From Tetragenococcus solitarius NBRC 100494 (GTDB lineage: Bacteria > Bacillota > Bacilli > Lactobacillales > Enterococcaceae), in NCBI RefSeq assembly GCF_001544195.1, contig NZ_BCPY01000017.1, positions 1-48,521 on the forward strand: a stretch of 48,521 bases of DNA. The letters run 5' to 3'. Below, one piece after another: positions 10,316 through 18,784 of this stretch. Position 1 is the first letter of the stretch. The number at the start of each line of letters is the position of its first letter. The position numbers were made by a program, and so were the translations under genes. A model generated the notes under the pieces. It searched no databases. It was not told the DNA's origin and worked only from the letters and a program-made list of their open reading frames with translations.

Positions 10316-13300
10316 TTATTGTTGGGTTTGTAACTGACTTTGATATCTTTCTTCTCGTAAAGATTTTACAAATGATTGCAGCTCTTGTAGCCAAACCATT
10401 TCTTGCATTCCTTTAGGGATGGATAGTTTAATCTGCATTTTTTCTTTTTCTACCCCCATAGTCGCTTTTAGCTTAGTAGCAGAAAGTGCTGAAAATAGTT
10501 GTTCTACAGAAAATTTATTCGTTCCAACTTTACTTAAAGAAACAACTAACGTCTGATCCTCTTTATTGATTTTTTCAATTAAAGCACGGTCGGCATTCAT
10601 CTTCATTTCACCCACCGATAACAAATGAGCAACCTCATCAGGAAATTCACCAAAACGATCTAATAGATCATCTTGTAATTCATCGAGGCTATCTGTGCTA
10701 TCCAATTCACGTACGCGCTTATAAATTTCGATTTTTTGTCTTTCATCGGCAATATAATCGGCTGGAATATAAGCATCGATAGACAACTCGATTTCCGCAG
10801 ATGTTTTTTGCATTTGGGTATTTTTCCCTTGTTTTCGGCTCACAGCTTCTTCTAACATTTGCGTATACATATCAAACCCAACCGAGTTAATAAAACCATG
10901 TTGTTGAGCGCCTAATAAATTCCCTGCGCCGCGGATGGACAAATCACGCATAGCAATTTTAAAGCCTGAACCAAGCTCCGTAAAATCTTTAATCGCTTGT
11001 AGTCTTTTTTCACTAACTTCATTGAGTATTTTTTGTGGTTCGTACATGAAATAAGCAAAAGCAACCCGATTTGTACGACCTACACGTCCTCTTAACTGAT
11101 AAAGCGTCGAAAGTCCCATATAATCGGCATTTTCAACAAATAAGGTATTGGCATTAGGGATGTCTACTCCTGTTTCAATAATGGTTGTAGTGATTAACAC
11201 ATCATATTGTCCGTTGATAAAATCAAACAGCGTATTTTCCAGTTGAATTTCTGTCATCTGACCATGAGCATAGCCTATTCTGGCTTCTGGCACAAGATCT
11301 TGAATTTCATTTACTTTTTTTTCAATACTTTCTACCCGATTATATAAATAAAAAACCTGACCTCCGCGAGTAATTTCTCGTTGAATTGCTTCTCTTATCG
11401 CACCCGGATTTGCTTCCATTACATAAGTTTGAATCGGGTAACGATTTTCCGGAGGTGTTTCGATAACTGAAAGATCGCGAACACCTAACATGGACATATG
11501 TAATGTCCTAGGAATAGGCGTTGCTGTAAGGGTCAATACATCCACTTGCGCTCTTAATTGTTTTAGACGTTCTTTATGTTTTACACCAAAACGTTGTTCT
11601 TCATCAATGACCAATAGCCCCAAGTCGCTAAAACGAACATCTTTAGATAAAAGGCGATGTGTGCCTACAACAATATCAATCTGCCCGGTGTTTAACTGTT
11701 CAATCGTTTCCTCTTGTTGTTTTTTTGTACGGAAACGACTTAGCATACCAACATTTACTGGAAAACCTGCGAAACGGTCAATCATCGTCTCGTAATGTTG
11801 TTGTGCTAAAATCGTCGTAGGAACCAAAATGGCCACTTGTTTGCTTTCTTTAATGGCTTTAAACGCGGCACGTAAAGCGACTTCTGTCTTACCAAAGCCA
11901 ACATCTCCTACCAACAAACGATCCATTGGTTTTTCTTTTTCCATGTCACGTTTAATTTCCTCAGCACTACGCAATTGATCGTCCGTTTCTGTGTAAGCAA
12001 ATGCATCTTCAAACTCTTTTTGATAAGCATCATCTGGCGCAAAAGCATGTCCTTTTTCAGCTTCTCTTTGCGCATATAGCTGAATAAGATCGTCTGCGAT
12101 ATCTTCAATTTGAAGAGAAACTTTTTGTTTCGTTTTAGTCCAAGCAGTCCCCCCTAATTTATTGATCTTAGGTGTTTTATTTTCTGAAGCAACGTATTTT
12201 TGAATTAAATTTAGCTGTGTTACCGGGATAAATAGCTTATCATCATTTTGGTACAAAATCGTCATGTAATCTTGGTGTACACCATCGGTTTCTAATGTTT
12301 CAATTCCTAAATACTTTCCAATTCCGTGATTGGCATGAACAACGTAATCCCCAGGGTTTAGCTCATTATAACTTTTTAATCGTTCAGCGTTAGACAAAGT
12401 TTGTTTCTTAGCTCGTTTTTTCTTTACTTTTTGGAAAATTTCTTTTTCCGTAATCACTACAAGCTGATCTTGTGGGAGTTCAAAACCGTTTTGTAAGCTT
12501 GCCTGTATAATTTGTGAGCGCTGTGTAAATAACTGATCTGGCTGTGTTTCTACTGCGTAAATTTCATAATCACGAAAGTCTTGTGCTAGTTTTTGTGCAC
12601 GCTGTTCATCACTAACTAGAAATACTACCGTTTGCCCTTGCTTTTCCCAACGATCCATTTCCACTTTTAACAATCCCATTTGACCGAAAAACTGCTGCAT
12701 TGGTCGATATTGAAAATTATGGATCGCTTCAAAACGAAGATTTCCCATTCCTTTTTGAAATAAAGAAAAAAACGTCATAGCAAATGTTGACTGCTGAAAA
12801 ATAGGGTGAAGATCTTGTCCAAATGTTTGCTCAGGGAACACACGTAGTTCTTCGATTTTTTGTGTTTGCCATTCGGCTTCTTCTTGTTCAATCTGTCGGT
12901 TTGTTTCTAAAATACGTGCATAATCATCCACAAAAAATAAGGCGTTGTTTTGAAAATAAGATAATATACTAGTCTTTTCCGGATATAACATATCAGTATA
13001 CATTCCAGCAGTATCTCCCGGAACGCCTTGTTTCCAAGAAGCAATCAGTTGTCCAAAGTAGTCATTCAAAAAATCTTTATCTGTTTGTTCTGTGGTAATG
13101 GATAAACGCTTATCCAACAACTCTTGCAGCTGCATACTTCCGTTTTCTAAATCTTTTTTAGAAAAAATAAGATCCGTCGTAGGTAAGATAGTAACTTCTT
13201 CCAAATTTTCGATGGAACGCTGAGTTGCCGCATCAAAATAACGAATTGAATCAATTTCAACATCAAATAATTCGATTCTTACTGGATATGTAGTCGTCAA

Positions 13301-13846
13301 AGGATAAATATCTAAAATACTTCCTCGGATACTAAACTCTCCAGGTTTTGCGATCATTGATTCACGTTGATATCCCATGAGTACAAGCTGCTGAGCCAGT
13401 TGTTGCCAATCAACTTCTGTTCCAATTTGCCAATAAAACCTTTTGCTTTTCCATAGCTCAAAAGTGGGCAAGTATTTCCGTAAAGCAGCTGCAGGTAAAA
13501 TATAAACGCCTGGCTTGTTAGCCGCAAGTGCATCTAACGCAACAACACGTTGCGCTCTTGCTTCAGGTGATGAAAATGCCATTTCAGCTGAAAGAACTTC
13601 ATCAACGGGGAAAATATACACGTCATCTATTATTTGCGACAAATCTTCTGCCATCTGATTGGCATAATATAGATTAGGTGAAGCGACGATGATTTGTTGA
13701 TGAAATCTTTGGTAAGCACTAGCAATCGCTAACGTTTTTGCTGAACTCGCAAGACCTGTAATCAACTGACGCTGATACCGCTCTTCGATTGATTGATGCC
13801 ATTGTTTAACTAATGACACTTTGGACATTAATTCAATTAAATCCAT
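10316..13846 (-). CDS. mfd: transcription-repair coupling factor
   Basis: Recognises stalled RNA polymerase at DNA lesions, displaces it and recruits UvrA. The 1176-residue protein has the N-terminal UvrB-like domains 1-3, then the RNA polymerase-interacting domain (NPGDYVVHANHGIGKYLGIE, about 490-560). The SF2 translocase follows, with Walker A GDVGFGKT, DEEQ box LVIDEEQRFG, motif III TLTATPIPRTLHMS and the TRG motif, and the UvrA-masking C-terminal domain closes the protein. ATG 13846 has AAGGAG ten bases upstream. It lies 34 bases after pth with no terminator between, so they form an operon. Confidence 0.98.
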   Translation of the reverse strand: MDLIELMSKVSLVKQWHQSIEERYQRQLITGLASSAKTLAIASAYQRFHQQIIVASPNLYYANQMAEDLSQIIDDVYIFPVDEVLSAEMAFSSPEARAQRVVALDALAANKPGVYILPAAALRKYLPTFELWKSKRFYWQIGTEVDWQQLAQQLVLMGYQRESMIAKPGEFSIRGSILDIYPLTTTYPVRIELFDVEIDSIRYFDAATQRSIENLEEVTILPTTDLIFSKKDLENGSMQLQELLDKRLSITTEQTDKDFLNDYFGQLIASWKQGVPGDTAGMYTDMLYPEKTSILSYFQNNALFFVDDYARILETNRQIEQEEAEWQTQKIEELRVFPEQTFGQDLHPIFQQSTFAMTFFSLFQKGMGNLRFEAIHNFQYRPMQQFFGQMGLLKVEMDRWEKQGQTVVFLVSDEQRAQKLAQDFRDYEIYAVETQPDQLFTQRSQIIQASLQNGFELPQDQLVVITEKEIFQKVKKKRAKKQTLSNAERLKSYNELNPGDYVVHANHGIGKYLGIETLETDGVHQDYMTILYQNDDKLFIPVTQLNLIQKYVASENKTPKINKLGGTAWTKTKQKVSLQIEDIADDLIQLYAQREAEKGHAFAPDDAYQKEFEDAFAYTETDDQLRSAEEIKRDMEKEKPMDRLLVGDVGFGKTEVALRAAFKAIKESKQVAILVPTTILAQQHYETMIDRFAGFPVNVGMLSRFRTKKQQEETIEQLNTGQIDIVVGTHRLLSKDVRFSDLGLLVIDEEQRFGVKHKERLKQLRAQVDVLTLTATPIPRTLHMSMLGVRDLSVIETPPENRYPIQTYVMEANPGAIREAIQREITRGGQVFYLYNRVESIEKKVNEIQDLVPEARIGYAHGQMTEIQLENTLFDFINGQYDVLITTTIIETGVDIPNANTLFVENADYMGLSTLYQLRGRVGRTNRVAFAYFMYEPQKILNEVSEKRLQAIKDFTELGSGFKIAMRDLSIRGAGNLLGAQQHGFINSVGFDMYTQMLEEAVSRKQGKNTQMQKTSAEIELSIDAYIPADYIADERQKIEIYKRVRELDSTDSLDELQDDLLDRFGEFPDEVAHLLSVGEMKMNADRALIEKINKEDQTLVVSLSKVGTNKFSVEQLFSALSATKLKATMGVEKEKMQIKLSIPKGMQEMVWLQELQSFVKSLREERYQSQLQTQQ

Positions 13847-13880
13847 AAGTTTTTTGCTCCTTTTTACTTTTAATACTCAT

Positions 13881-14441
13881 TTAATTGAAGCGATTCATCG
13901 TCTGAACAAAATTATTTGTTTCAATAAAATAATCAATTGCTTCTCTTGCTCTTTTAAGACTATCAGCCATAATAGCTTGGTCTTGCTTATTAAACGGCTG
14001 TAAAACATGCTGAACAACTGTAGTGTGTTCTTGCGGGTGACCGATTCCTATTTTTAAACGGGCAAACTCATTAGACCTTAAATGAGAAATAATACTTTTG
14101 AGCCCATTATGTCCACCAGCGCTGCCTTTCTGTCGCAAACGGATTTTTCCTGTAACTAAGTCTAAATCGTCGCAAACAACAAGTAATTCTTCTTTATAAA
14201 TACCAAAATAAGTCATTAACGGTCCCACTGCGCGACCTGAATCATTCATATAAGTCTGTGGCTTAACAAGTAGTACTTTTTCGCCATTAACAAAAAAGTC
14301 AGCCACTTCAGCTTCAAACGGATTTTTCTTAAAGACAGTTCCATGTTCTTTAGCTAATTTTTCTACTGTCATAAATCCAACATTATGTTTTGTTTTTTCA
14401 TATTTTTTTCCTGGATTTCCCAAGCCTACAATCATTTTCAT
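13881..14441 (-). CDS. pth: peptidyl-tRNA hydrolase
   Basis: Releases peptides from peptidyl-tRNA that has dropped off the ribosome. Conserved pieces are visible: MIVGLGNPGKKYEKTKHNVGF at the N terminus with the catalytic His in HNVG, KPQTYMNDSGRAV, and the DDLDLVTGKIRLRQKGSAGGHNGLKSI block. 186 aa is normal. ATG 14441 has GGAG eight bases upstream. It is first in the pth-mfd-yabM-rqcP operon. Its leader of about 80 bases carries a perfect 8-bp hairpin at 14486-14509. Confidence 0.97.
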   Translation of the reverse strand: MKMIVGLGNPGKKYEKTKHNVGFMTVEKLAKEHGTVFKKNPFEAEVADFFVNGEKVLLVKPQTYMNDSGRAVGPLMTYFGIYKEELLVVCDDLDLVTGKIRLRQKGSAGGHNGLKSIISHLRSNEFARLKIGIGHPQEHTTVVQHVLQPFNKQDQAIMADSLKRAREAIDYFIETNNFVQTMNRFN

Positions 14442-14528
14442 TGATGAAACTCCATTACTAAAAGATTTTTTAAGACAACAAAATGCTGGACAAATATTTC
14501 ATTGTCCAGTTTCCGAGTTATTAATTGA

Positions 14529-14537
14529 ATTATAACA
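14529..14537 (-). promoter_or_regulatory. pth operon promoter (extended -10)
   Basis: Minus strand TGT-TATAAT (14537-14529): consensus -10 with TGn extension. The -35 is weak. Predicted start of transcription is near 14522, leaving an 80-base leader. Confidence 0.6.
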
Positions 14538-14676
14538 TAAACGAAAACATCTCGCTCAAAATCAACCTTTTTTGTTTTCTTTTTAAAAAAGATATAACAT
14601 AATGAAATTGTCAGGATTGTCACCTGACCAATGAAAGCGAATACCGAAATTAGTACAGATAAAAGAAACTGTTATA

Positions 14677-14694
14677 TTGTTGAAAAAATCACAT
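14677..14694 (+). promoter_or_regulatory. possible Rex operator upstream of ldh
   Basis: TTGTTGAAAAAATCACAT resembles the Rex consensus TTGTGAAA-N4-TTCACAA, with a good right half and an altered left half. It touches the -35 box of ldh. Rex control of NADH-oxidising fermentation genes is well known in Gram-positives; its action here is inferred. Confidence 0.3.
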
Positions 14695-14721
14695 GACAAA
14701 ATTCATATAAAATGTTAGCAT
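14693..14721 (+). promoter_or_regulatory. ldh promoter
   Basis: ATGACA (14693-14698), 17-bp spacer, TAGCAT (14716-14721), with a TG one base before the -10 (extended -10). Confidence 0.6.
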
Positions 14722-14773
14722 GGACGTGTAGTAAAAATTTGTACAACAAAATTGTGGAAGGAATGATACACCT

Positions 14774-15745
14774 ATGAATGCACAAATAAGTAAAAAAGAT
14801 CATCAAAAAGTTATCCTTGTTGGAGATGGTGCTGTAGGTTCAAGCTATGCATTTGCCCTAGTTACCCAAAATATCGCCCAAGAAGTTGGCATTGTTGATA
14901 TTGACAAGAACCGTACTGAAGGAGATGCAATTGATCTTTCAGACGCTTTAGCCTTTAACTCACCTAAAAAAATCTATTCAGCTTCCTATGAAGATGCCCA
15001 TGACGCTGACTTAGTTGTCATCACAGCTGGTGCACCGCAAAAACAAGGAGAAACACGTCTAGATTTAGTCAATAAAAACTTGAAAATTAATCATGATGTG
15101 GTCACCCAAATCGTAGACTCTGGCTTTAATGGAATCTTTTTAGTCGCCGCCAATCCGGTAGACATTTTAACCTATGCCACTTGGAAATTTTCCGGCTTCC
15201 CTAAAGAAAAAGTATTTGGTACGGGAACTTCTCTTGATTCTGCTCGTTTCCGTCAAGCTTTAGCTCAATTAATCGGTGTGGATGCTAGAAACGTTCATGC
15301 TTATATTTTAGGTGAACATGGCGACTCCGAATTTCCTGTATGGTCCCATGCAAATGTTGCAGGCTTACAAATTTACGAATGGATAAAAAATAACCCCGAA
15401 GTTGATGAAGAAGCGATGGTAAACTTATTCTTTAGCGTACGCGATGCAGCTTATACAATTATTGAGAAAAAAGGAGCAACATTTTATGGTGTTGCTGCAG
15501 CCCTAGCACGTATCACACGAGCAATCTTATATAATGAAAATGCTGTTTTACCACTATCTGTACAAATGAACGGCGAATACGGTTTAGAAGGAATCTACAT
15601 TGGTTCTCCTGCTGTCGTCAATTCAGAAGGTGTGAAACAAGTAATCGAAGTTCCTTTAACTGATGGGGAAAAAGACCGTATGAAAGCTTCTGCTAAACAG
15701 CTAAAAAGTATTTTAGACAAAGCTTTTGAACAATTCGAAAATTAA
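14774..15745 (+). CDS. ldh: L-lactate dehydrogenase
   Basis: Reduces pyruvate to L-lactate while regenerating NAD+, the main fermentative step in lactic acid bacteria. The Rossmann motif [12 protein letters not shown] lies at the N terminus. The catalytic loop LGEHGDSEF has its His at residue 182, the Asp-Arg pair is in the usual places, and the substrate-site Arg is in [11 protein letters not shown]. 323 aa is normal. ATG 14774 is preceded by GGAAGGA. It is monocistronic, with its own extended -10 promoter and a strong terminator. A candidate Rex site next to the -35 box would link expression to the NADH/NAD+ ratio. Confidence 0.97.
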   Translation: MNAQISKKDHQKVILVGDGAVGSSYAFALVTQNIAQEVGIVDIDKNRTEGDAIDLSDALAFNSPKKIYSASYEDAHDADLVVITAGAPQKQGETRLDLVNKNLKINHDVVTQIVDSGFNGIFLVAANPVDILTYATWKFSGFPKEKVFGTGTSLDSARFRQALAQLIGVDARNVHAYILGEHGDSEFPVWSHANVAGLQIYEWIKNNPEVDEEAMVNLFFSVRDAAYTIIEKKGATFYGVAAALARITRAILYNENAVLPLSVQMNGEYGLEGIYIGSPAVVNSEGVKQVIEVPLTDGEKDRMKASAKQLKSILDKAFEQFEN

Positions 15746-15773
15746 TTGCTTCCATTACTTCAATTTTTATTGA

Positions 15774-15804
15774 GAGCGGCTTAATAACAAGTCGCTCTTT
15801 TTTT
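15774..15804 (+). terminator. ldh terminator
   Basis: Stem GAGCGGCTT (15774-15782) / AAGTCGCTC (15789-15797), 9 bp with one G-U pair, loop AATAAC, followed by T7. Confidence 0.92.
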
Positions 15805-15836
15805 AAGTATTAAAATATCATTAGGTTTGAAAACAT

Positions 15837-15864
15837 TTGGTTCGTTTTTTTTAATAAATATGCT
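15837..15864 (+). promoter_or_regulatory. putative promoter of the L,D-transpeptidase gene
   Basis: TTGGTT (15837-15842), 16-bp spacer, TATGCT (15859-15864), 47 bases before the start codon. Confidence 0.4.
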
Positions 15865-15910
15865 ATGGTAAGTAAAAGAATTTATTTAGTTTAAGGAGCT
15901 GACAAGTTGC

Positions 15911-17308
15911 ATGTCCCGTTTAGACAAACGTTCAAAAATGAGTAAGACGACACGCAATATTCTTATTGGCCTAGCCATACTGCTTATTGTAGCACTTGGG
16001 GGTTATGCTTTTCGTAGTACACACTATGCAGATCATTTTTTACCAGATACTTTTATTAACGATACAAAAGTAAGTGGTTTAACAGCCCAGCAAGCCAATG
16101 ATTTATTGCATGAACGCTATGACGCAGAAGAATTTACTATTAAACAAGATGGCAAAGAGTGGAAAACAATTAAAAAAGCCGACTTTGGGTTAGAAACGGA
16201 TTTTTCAGATGAGTTAGAAAATATGATCGACCAACAAAATAGTTGGCGCTGGGGAGTTGCTTCTTTATTTCCTGCCAACCAAAAGCTGGATCTCAACACA
16301 GCAGCCTTTGACAAGCAAACGCTTAACCAACAAACCAAAGCGCTTGATGAAGAGCTACTATCATTAAATGACGATAAAAGCAAAACTGAGAATGCTAAAA
16401 TTGAACAAGACGAAAATGAATTTATCATCAAACCTGAACAACAAGGAGACGAGCTTGATACTAAACAAGCTACGAAAGATTTAAAACAGAGCTTAATCGA
16501 TGGCAAAAATGAATTTGACTTGGATAGTTATAAAAAGGAGCCGGCGATTACAGCTGATGATAAAGATTTAAATAAAGAACTTGATCAATTAAATAGTGTA
16601 GCTAAAACAAAGGGAACCTATCAAATCAACGGAGAAAATGTGGAGATTCCGCAAGAAAAAATTATGGACTGGGTTGTTTATAAAAATGACAAAGTCACTT
16701 TAGATAAAGACCAGATCAAACAATATGTCAAAGAGCTGGGTGATAAATATAACACTAGCAAAAATAATACGACATTTGATAGCACAAAACAAAAAGAAGT
16801 ATCCGTTGAACCAGGAACTTTTAGTTGGACAATCGCTACTGACCAGGAAACAGAAGAGTTAAGCAAAAATATCTTAGCAGGTGAAGACTTCAAGCGAGCA
16901 CCTATTGTTCAAGGTAGCGCTGACCCAAGTGAGCCGTTAATTGATGATACTTACGTAGAAGTTGATTTAAAAAATCAACACATGTGGTATTACAAAAATG
17001 GCGACGTCTTTTTAGATACTGACATTGTTTCAGGTAAGCCAAAAACTAAAACACCGACTGGCGTATTTTATGTTTGGAATAAGGAAAGAGATGCTACTTT
17101 AACAGGTGAAGATTATGAATCTCCTGTTGATTACTGGTTACCGATTGACTGGACAGGTGTGGGCATACATGATGCAGACTGGCAGCCAACTTTTGGCGGT
17201 GATCGTTGGAAAGTCGGCGGTTCTCATGGCTGTGTTAATACTCCGCCTGATGTCATGAAAAAACTGTTTAACGATATTGAAGTGGGCACACCTGTGGTAG
17301 TTATTTAA
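15911..17308 (+). CDS. L,D-transpeptidase (Ldt-fm type)
   Basis: Makes 3-3 peptidoglycan cross-links that bypass the beta-lactam-sensitive D,D-transpeptidases. Visible: a short basic cytoplasmic N terminus, one membrane helix (about residues 17-34), a long Asp/Lys-rich extracellular region with two peptidoglycan-binding-4 type segments (about 45-330), and a C-terminal YkuD catalytic domain. The YkuD signature is complete, with DWTGVGIHDADW and SHGCVNTP; the nucleophile is Cys441. The 465-residue length and layout match Ldt-fm of Enterococcus faecium, which I recall as 466 aa. The AAGGAG lies 12 bases from the ATG, a long spacing. It is monocistronic and ends at a bidirectional terminator shared with yebC. 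Confidence 0.93.
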   Translation: MSRLDKRSKMSKTTRNILIGLAILLIVALGGYAFRSTHYADHFLPDTFINDTKVSGLTAQQANDLLHERYDAEEFTIKQDGKEWKTIKKADFGLETDFSDELENMIDQQNSWRWGVASLFPANQKLDLNTAAFDKQTLNQQTKALDEELLSLNDDKSKTENAKIEQDENEFIIKPEQQGDELDTKQATKDLKQSLIDGKNEFDLDSYKKEPAITADDKDLNKELDQLNSVAKTKGTYQINGENVEIPQEKIMDWVVYKNDKVTLDKDQIKQYVKELGDKYNTSKNNTTFDSTKQKEVSVEPGTFSWTIATDQETEELSKNILAGEDFKRAPIVQGSADPSEPLIDDTYVEVDLKNQHMWYYKNGDVFLDTDIVSGKPKTKTPTGVFYVWNKERDATLTGEDYESPVDYWLPIDWTGVGIHDADWQPTFGGDRWKVGGSHGCVNTPPDVMKKLFNDIEVGTPVVVI

Positions 17309-17330
17309 CTTTTAATAAAAAAATTAGTAT

Positions 17331-17360
17331 AAAAAAAGCGAGATTTCTCTCGCTTTTTTT
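17331..17360. terminator. bidirectional terminator between the L,D-transpeptidase gene and yebC
   Basis: A7-GCGAGA (17331-17343) / TCTCGC-T7 (17348-17360) with a TTTC loop, a perfect 13-bp stem. The yebC stop codon (17359-17361) overlaps its right edge by two bases. Confidence 0.9.
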
Positions 17361-18081
17361 ATGCCTCAATTGAAGTATATACTTCAGAAACATCGTCGTC
17401 TTCTTCCAATTTATCTAACAGACGATCAAATTGTTCTTTTTTCTTACCTTCTAATGAAACTGTTGTTTGAGGTACCATCGTTAATTCAGCTTGCGCCAAA
17501 GTAAATTCCTTTTCCAAAAAATCACGTGCTTCAGTAAAATCTTCCGGTGCCGTATATATTTCAAATACCTCAGGAGAGGTTAGTAGGTCTTCTCCACCGG
17601 CTTCTAAGACTTTTTCCAACATTTCATCTTCACTTAAATTTAGATTTTCTCGCTCAATAGCAATATAGCCTTTGCGATCAAACATATAACTCACTGATCC
17701 ATTTTCACCTAAACTACCGCCGTTACGGTCAAAGGCGACACGCACGTCAGTCGCTGTACGGTTACGGTTATCGGTTAAAGCTTCGACCAAAACCGCTACT
17801 CCGCCAGGACCATATCCTTCATAAGTGACTTCTTCATAATTGGCACCATCTGCATTACTGGTGGCCTTTTTAATTGCACGTTCTACATTATCGTTAGGCA
17901 TATTAGCAGATTTCGCTTTATCCATTACTAAACGTAAAGCAGAATTCGTATCTGGATCAGGGCCGCCATTTTTAGCCGCCATATATATTTCACGAGATAT
18001 TTTTTGAAAGATCTTCCCTTTTTTAGCATCCTGCGCATTTTTTCTTCCTTGAATGTTATTCCATTTACTATGTCCTGACAA
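17359..18081 (-). CDS. yebC: YebC/PmpR family protein
   Basis: Conserved cytosolic protein. Family members have been described as DNA-binding regulators and, more recently, as translation factors that relieve ribosome stalling at proline stretches. The signature start [20 protein letters not shown] is intact, and the acidic three-domain layout over 240 aa is normal. The start codon is TTG at 18081, preceded by AAGGAGG at about seven bases; no ATG or GTG fits better. The stop codon touches the terminator stem. Its promoter (18142-18171) overlaps the end of the VanZ-like gene, so it can be expressed separately. Confidence 0.93.
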   Translation of the reverse strand: MSGHSKWNNIQGRKNAQDAKKGKIFQKISREIYMAAKNGGPDPDTNSALRLVMDKAKSANMPNDNVERAIKKATSNADGANYEEVTYEGYGPGGVAVLVEALTDNRNRTATDVRVAFDRNGGSLGENGSVSYMFDRKGYIAIERENLNLSEDEMLEKVLEAGGEDLLTSPEVFEIYTAPEDFTEARDFLEKEFTLAQAELTMVPQTTVSLEGKKKEQFDRLLDKLEEDDDVSEVYTSIEA

Positions 18082-18141
18082 AAAATCTCCTCCTTAAAAA
18101 ATTAGCCGCAAGTATACAAGCTAACCTTTGTATCCTTACTT

Positions 18142-18171
18142 ATTATACCCGTTCCCCCCCTGCTTTTACAA
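18142..18171 (-). promoter_or_regulatory. yebC promoter
   Basis: Minus strand TTGTAA (18171-18166), 18-bp spacer, TATAAT (18147-18142). The -35 box contains the stop codon of the VanZ-like gene, and the spacer has a run of seven G, unusual in this AT-rich sequence. Confidence 0.75.
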
Positions 18172-18672
18172 GACTCGCTTCTTTTTCATCGCTAGGACCA
18201 ACCAGCATAATAAAATTGCAGTTAGTGCACCAAAAGAATCTAACATGACATCTTGAAATAGTGGCGTGCGATCTTGCGTTAACATTTGATGAAATTCATC
18301 CATTCCTGCATAACCTGTGGCCGAAAGCCAACTAAAAAACAGGGCAAAGCCAGTTGTTTTTAATTTAGGCAGTAAGCTTAAAAAAAAGCTGCCACCTAAA
18401 AGAAAGTAAGTCCCAAAATGAGCAAATTTACGAATAAAAAATTCCGCAAAAGAAAAATAACCTTTTTCTTTAATACTTACAATATCATCAGCATACTTAA
18501 ATGAAACGTGATTCAAAGACTCCTTAAAGGGCTCATTTTTCAATACGCTTTCTAACAAACTGATTTGTGATTGTGTTTCATAAGTTTGTGATGAACTATA
18601 AAATAAGATCGCCATGATTAACAATCCAAGTACGAAATACAAATTCCCGTTTTTCCTAGACTTTTTTAGCAT
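18166..18672 (-). CDS. VanZ-like membrane protein
   Basis: Small membrane protein of the VanZ-like family. Founding member VanZ gives low-level teicoplanin resistance; most chromosomal relatives have no assigned function, so I infer nothing about resistance here. Four hydrophobic helices are visible (about 10-27, 86-103, 109-125 and 143-161). The conserved pieces are RKFAHFGTYFLLG, and DEFHQMLTQDR followed by FQDVMLDSFGA. 168 aa is typical. ATG 18672 has GAGGTGGAG upstream. It is transcribed toward yebC and its stop codon lies within the yebC -35 box. Confidence 0.88.
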   Translation of the reverse strand: MLKKSRKNGNLYFVLGLLIMAILFYSSSQTYETQSQISLLESVLKNEPFKESLNHVSFKYADDIVSIKEKGYFSFAEFFIRKFAHFGTYFLLGGSFFLSLLPKLKTTGFALFFSWLSATGYAGMDEFHQMLTQDRTPLFQDVMLDSFGALTAILLCWLVLAMKKKRVL

Positions 18673-18742
18673 CTACTCCACCTCAATGACTTATCATAGC
18701 ACCTTTTTGAGAAATTAAAAAACGTTTTTTTACAATTTCTTA

Positions 18743-18751
18743 TGTTATACT
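18743..18751 (+). promoter_or_regulatory. putative promoter of the oligopeptidase gene (extended -10)
   Basis: TGT-TATACT (18743-18751), 34 bases before the start codon; no clear -35. Confidence 0.5.
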
Positions 18752-18784
18752 AAAAGATAAAAATGAATATAAGGGAGCGTTTTT

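Larger units (their letters stand above)
14442..14773. promoter_or_regulatory. divergent intergenic region between pth and ldh
   Basis: 332 bp with no gene. It holds the pth leader and promoter on the minus strand, the ldh promoter on the plus strand, and three inverted-repeat features: a hairpin at 14486-14509, GTCAGG/CCTGAC at 14610-14628, and a Rex-like site at 14677-14694. Confidence 0.7.
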
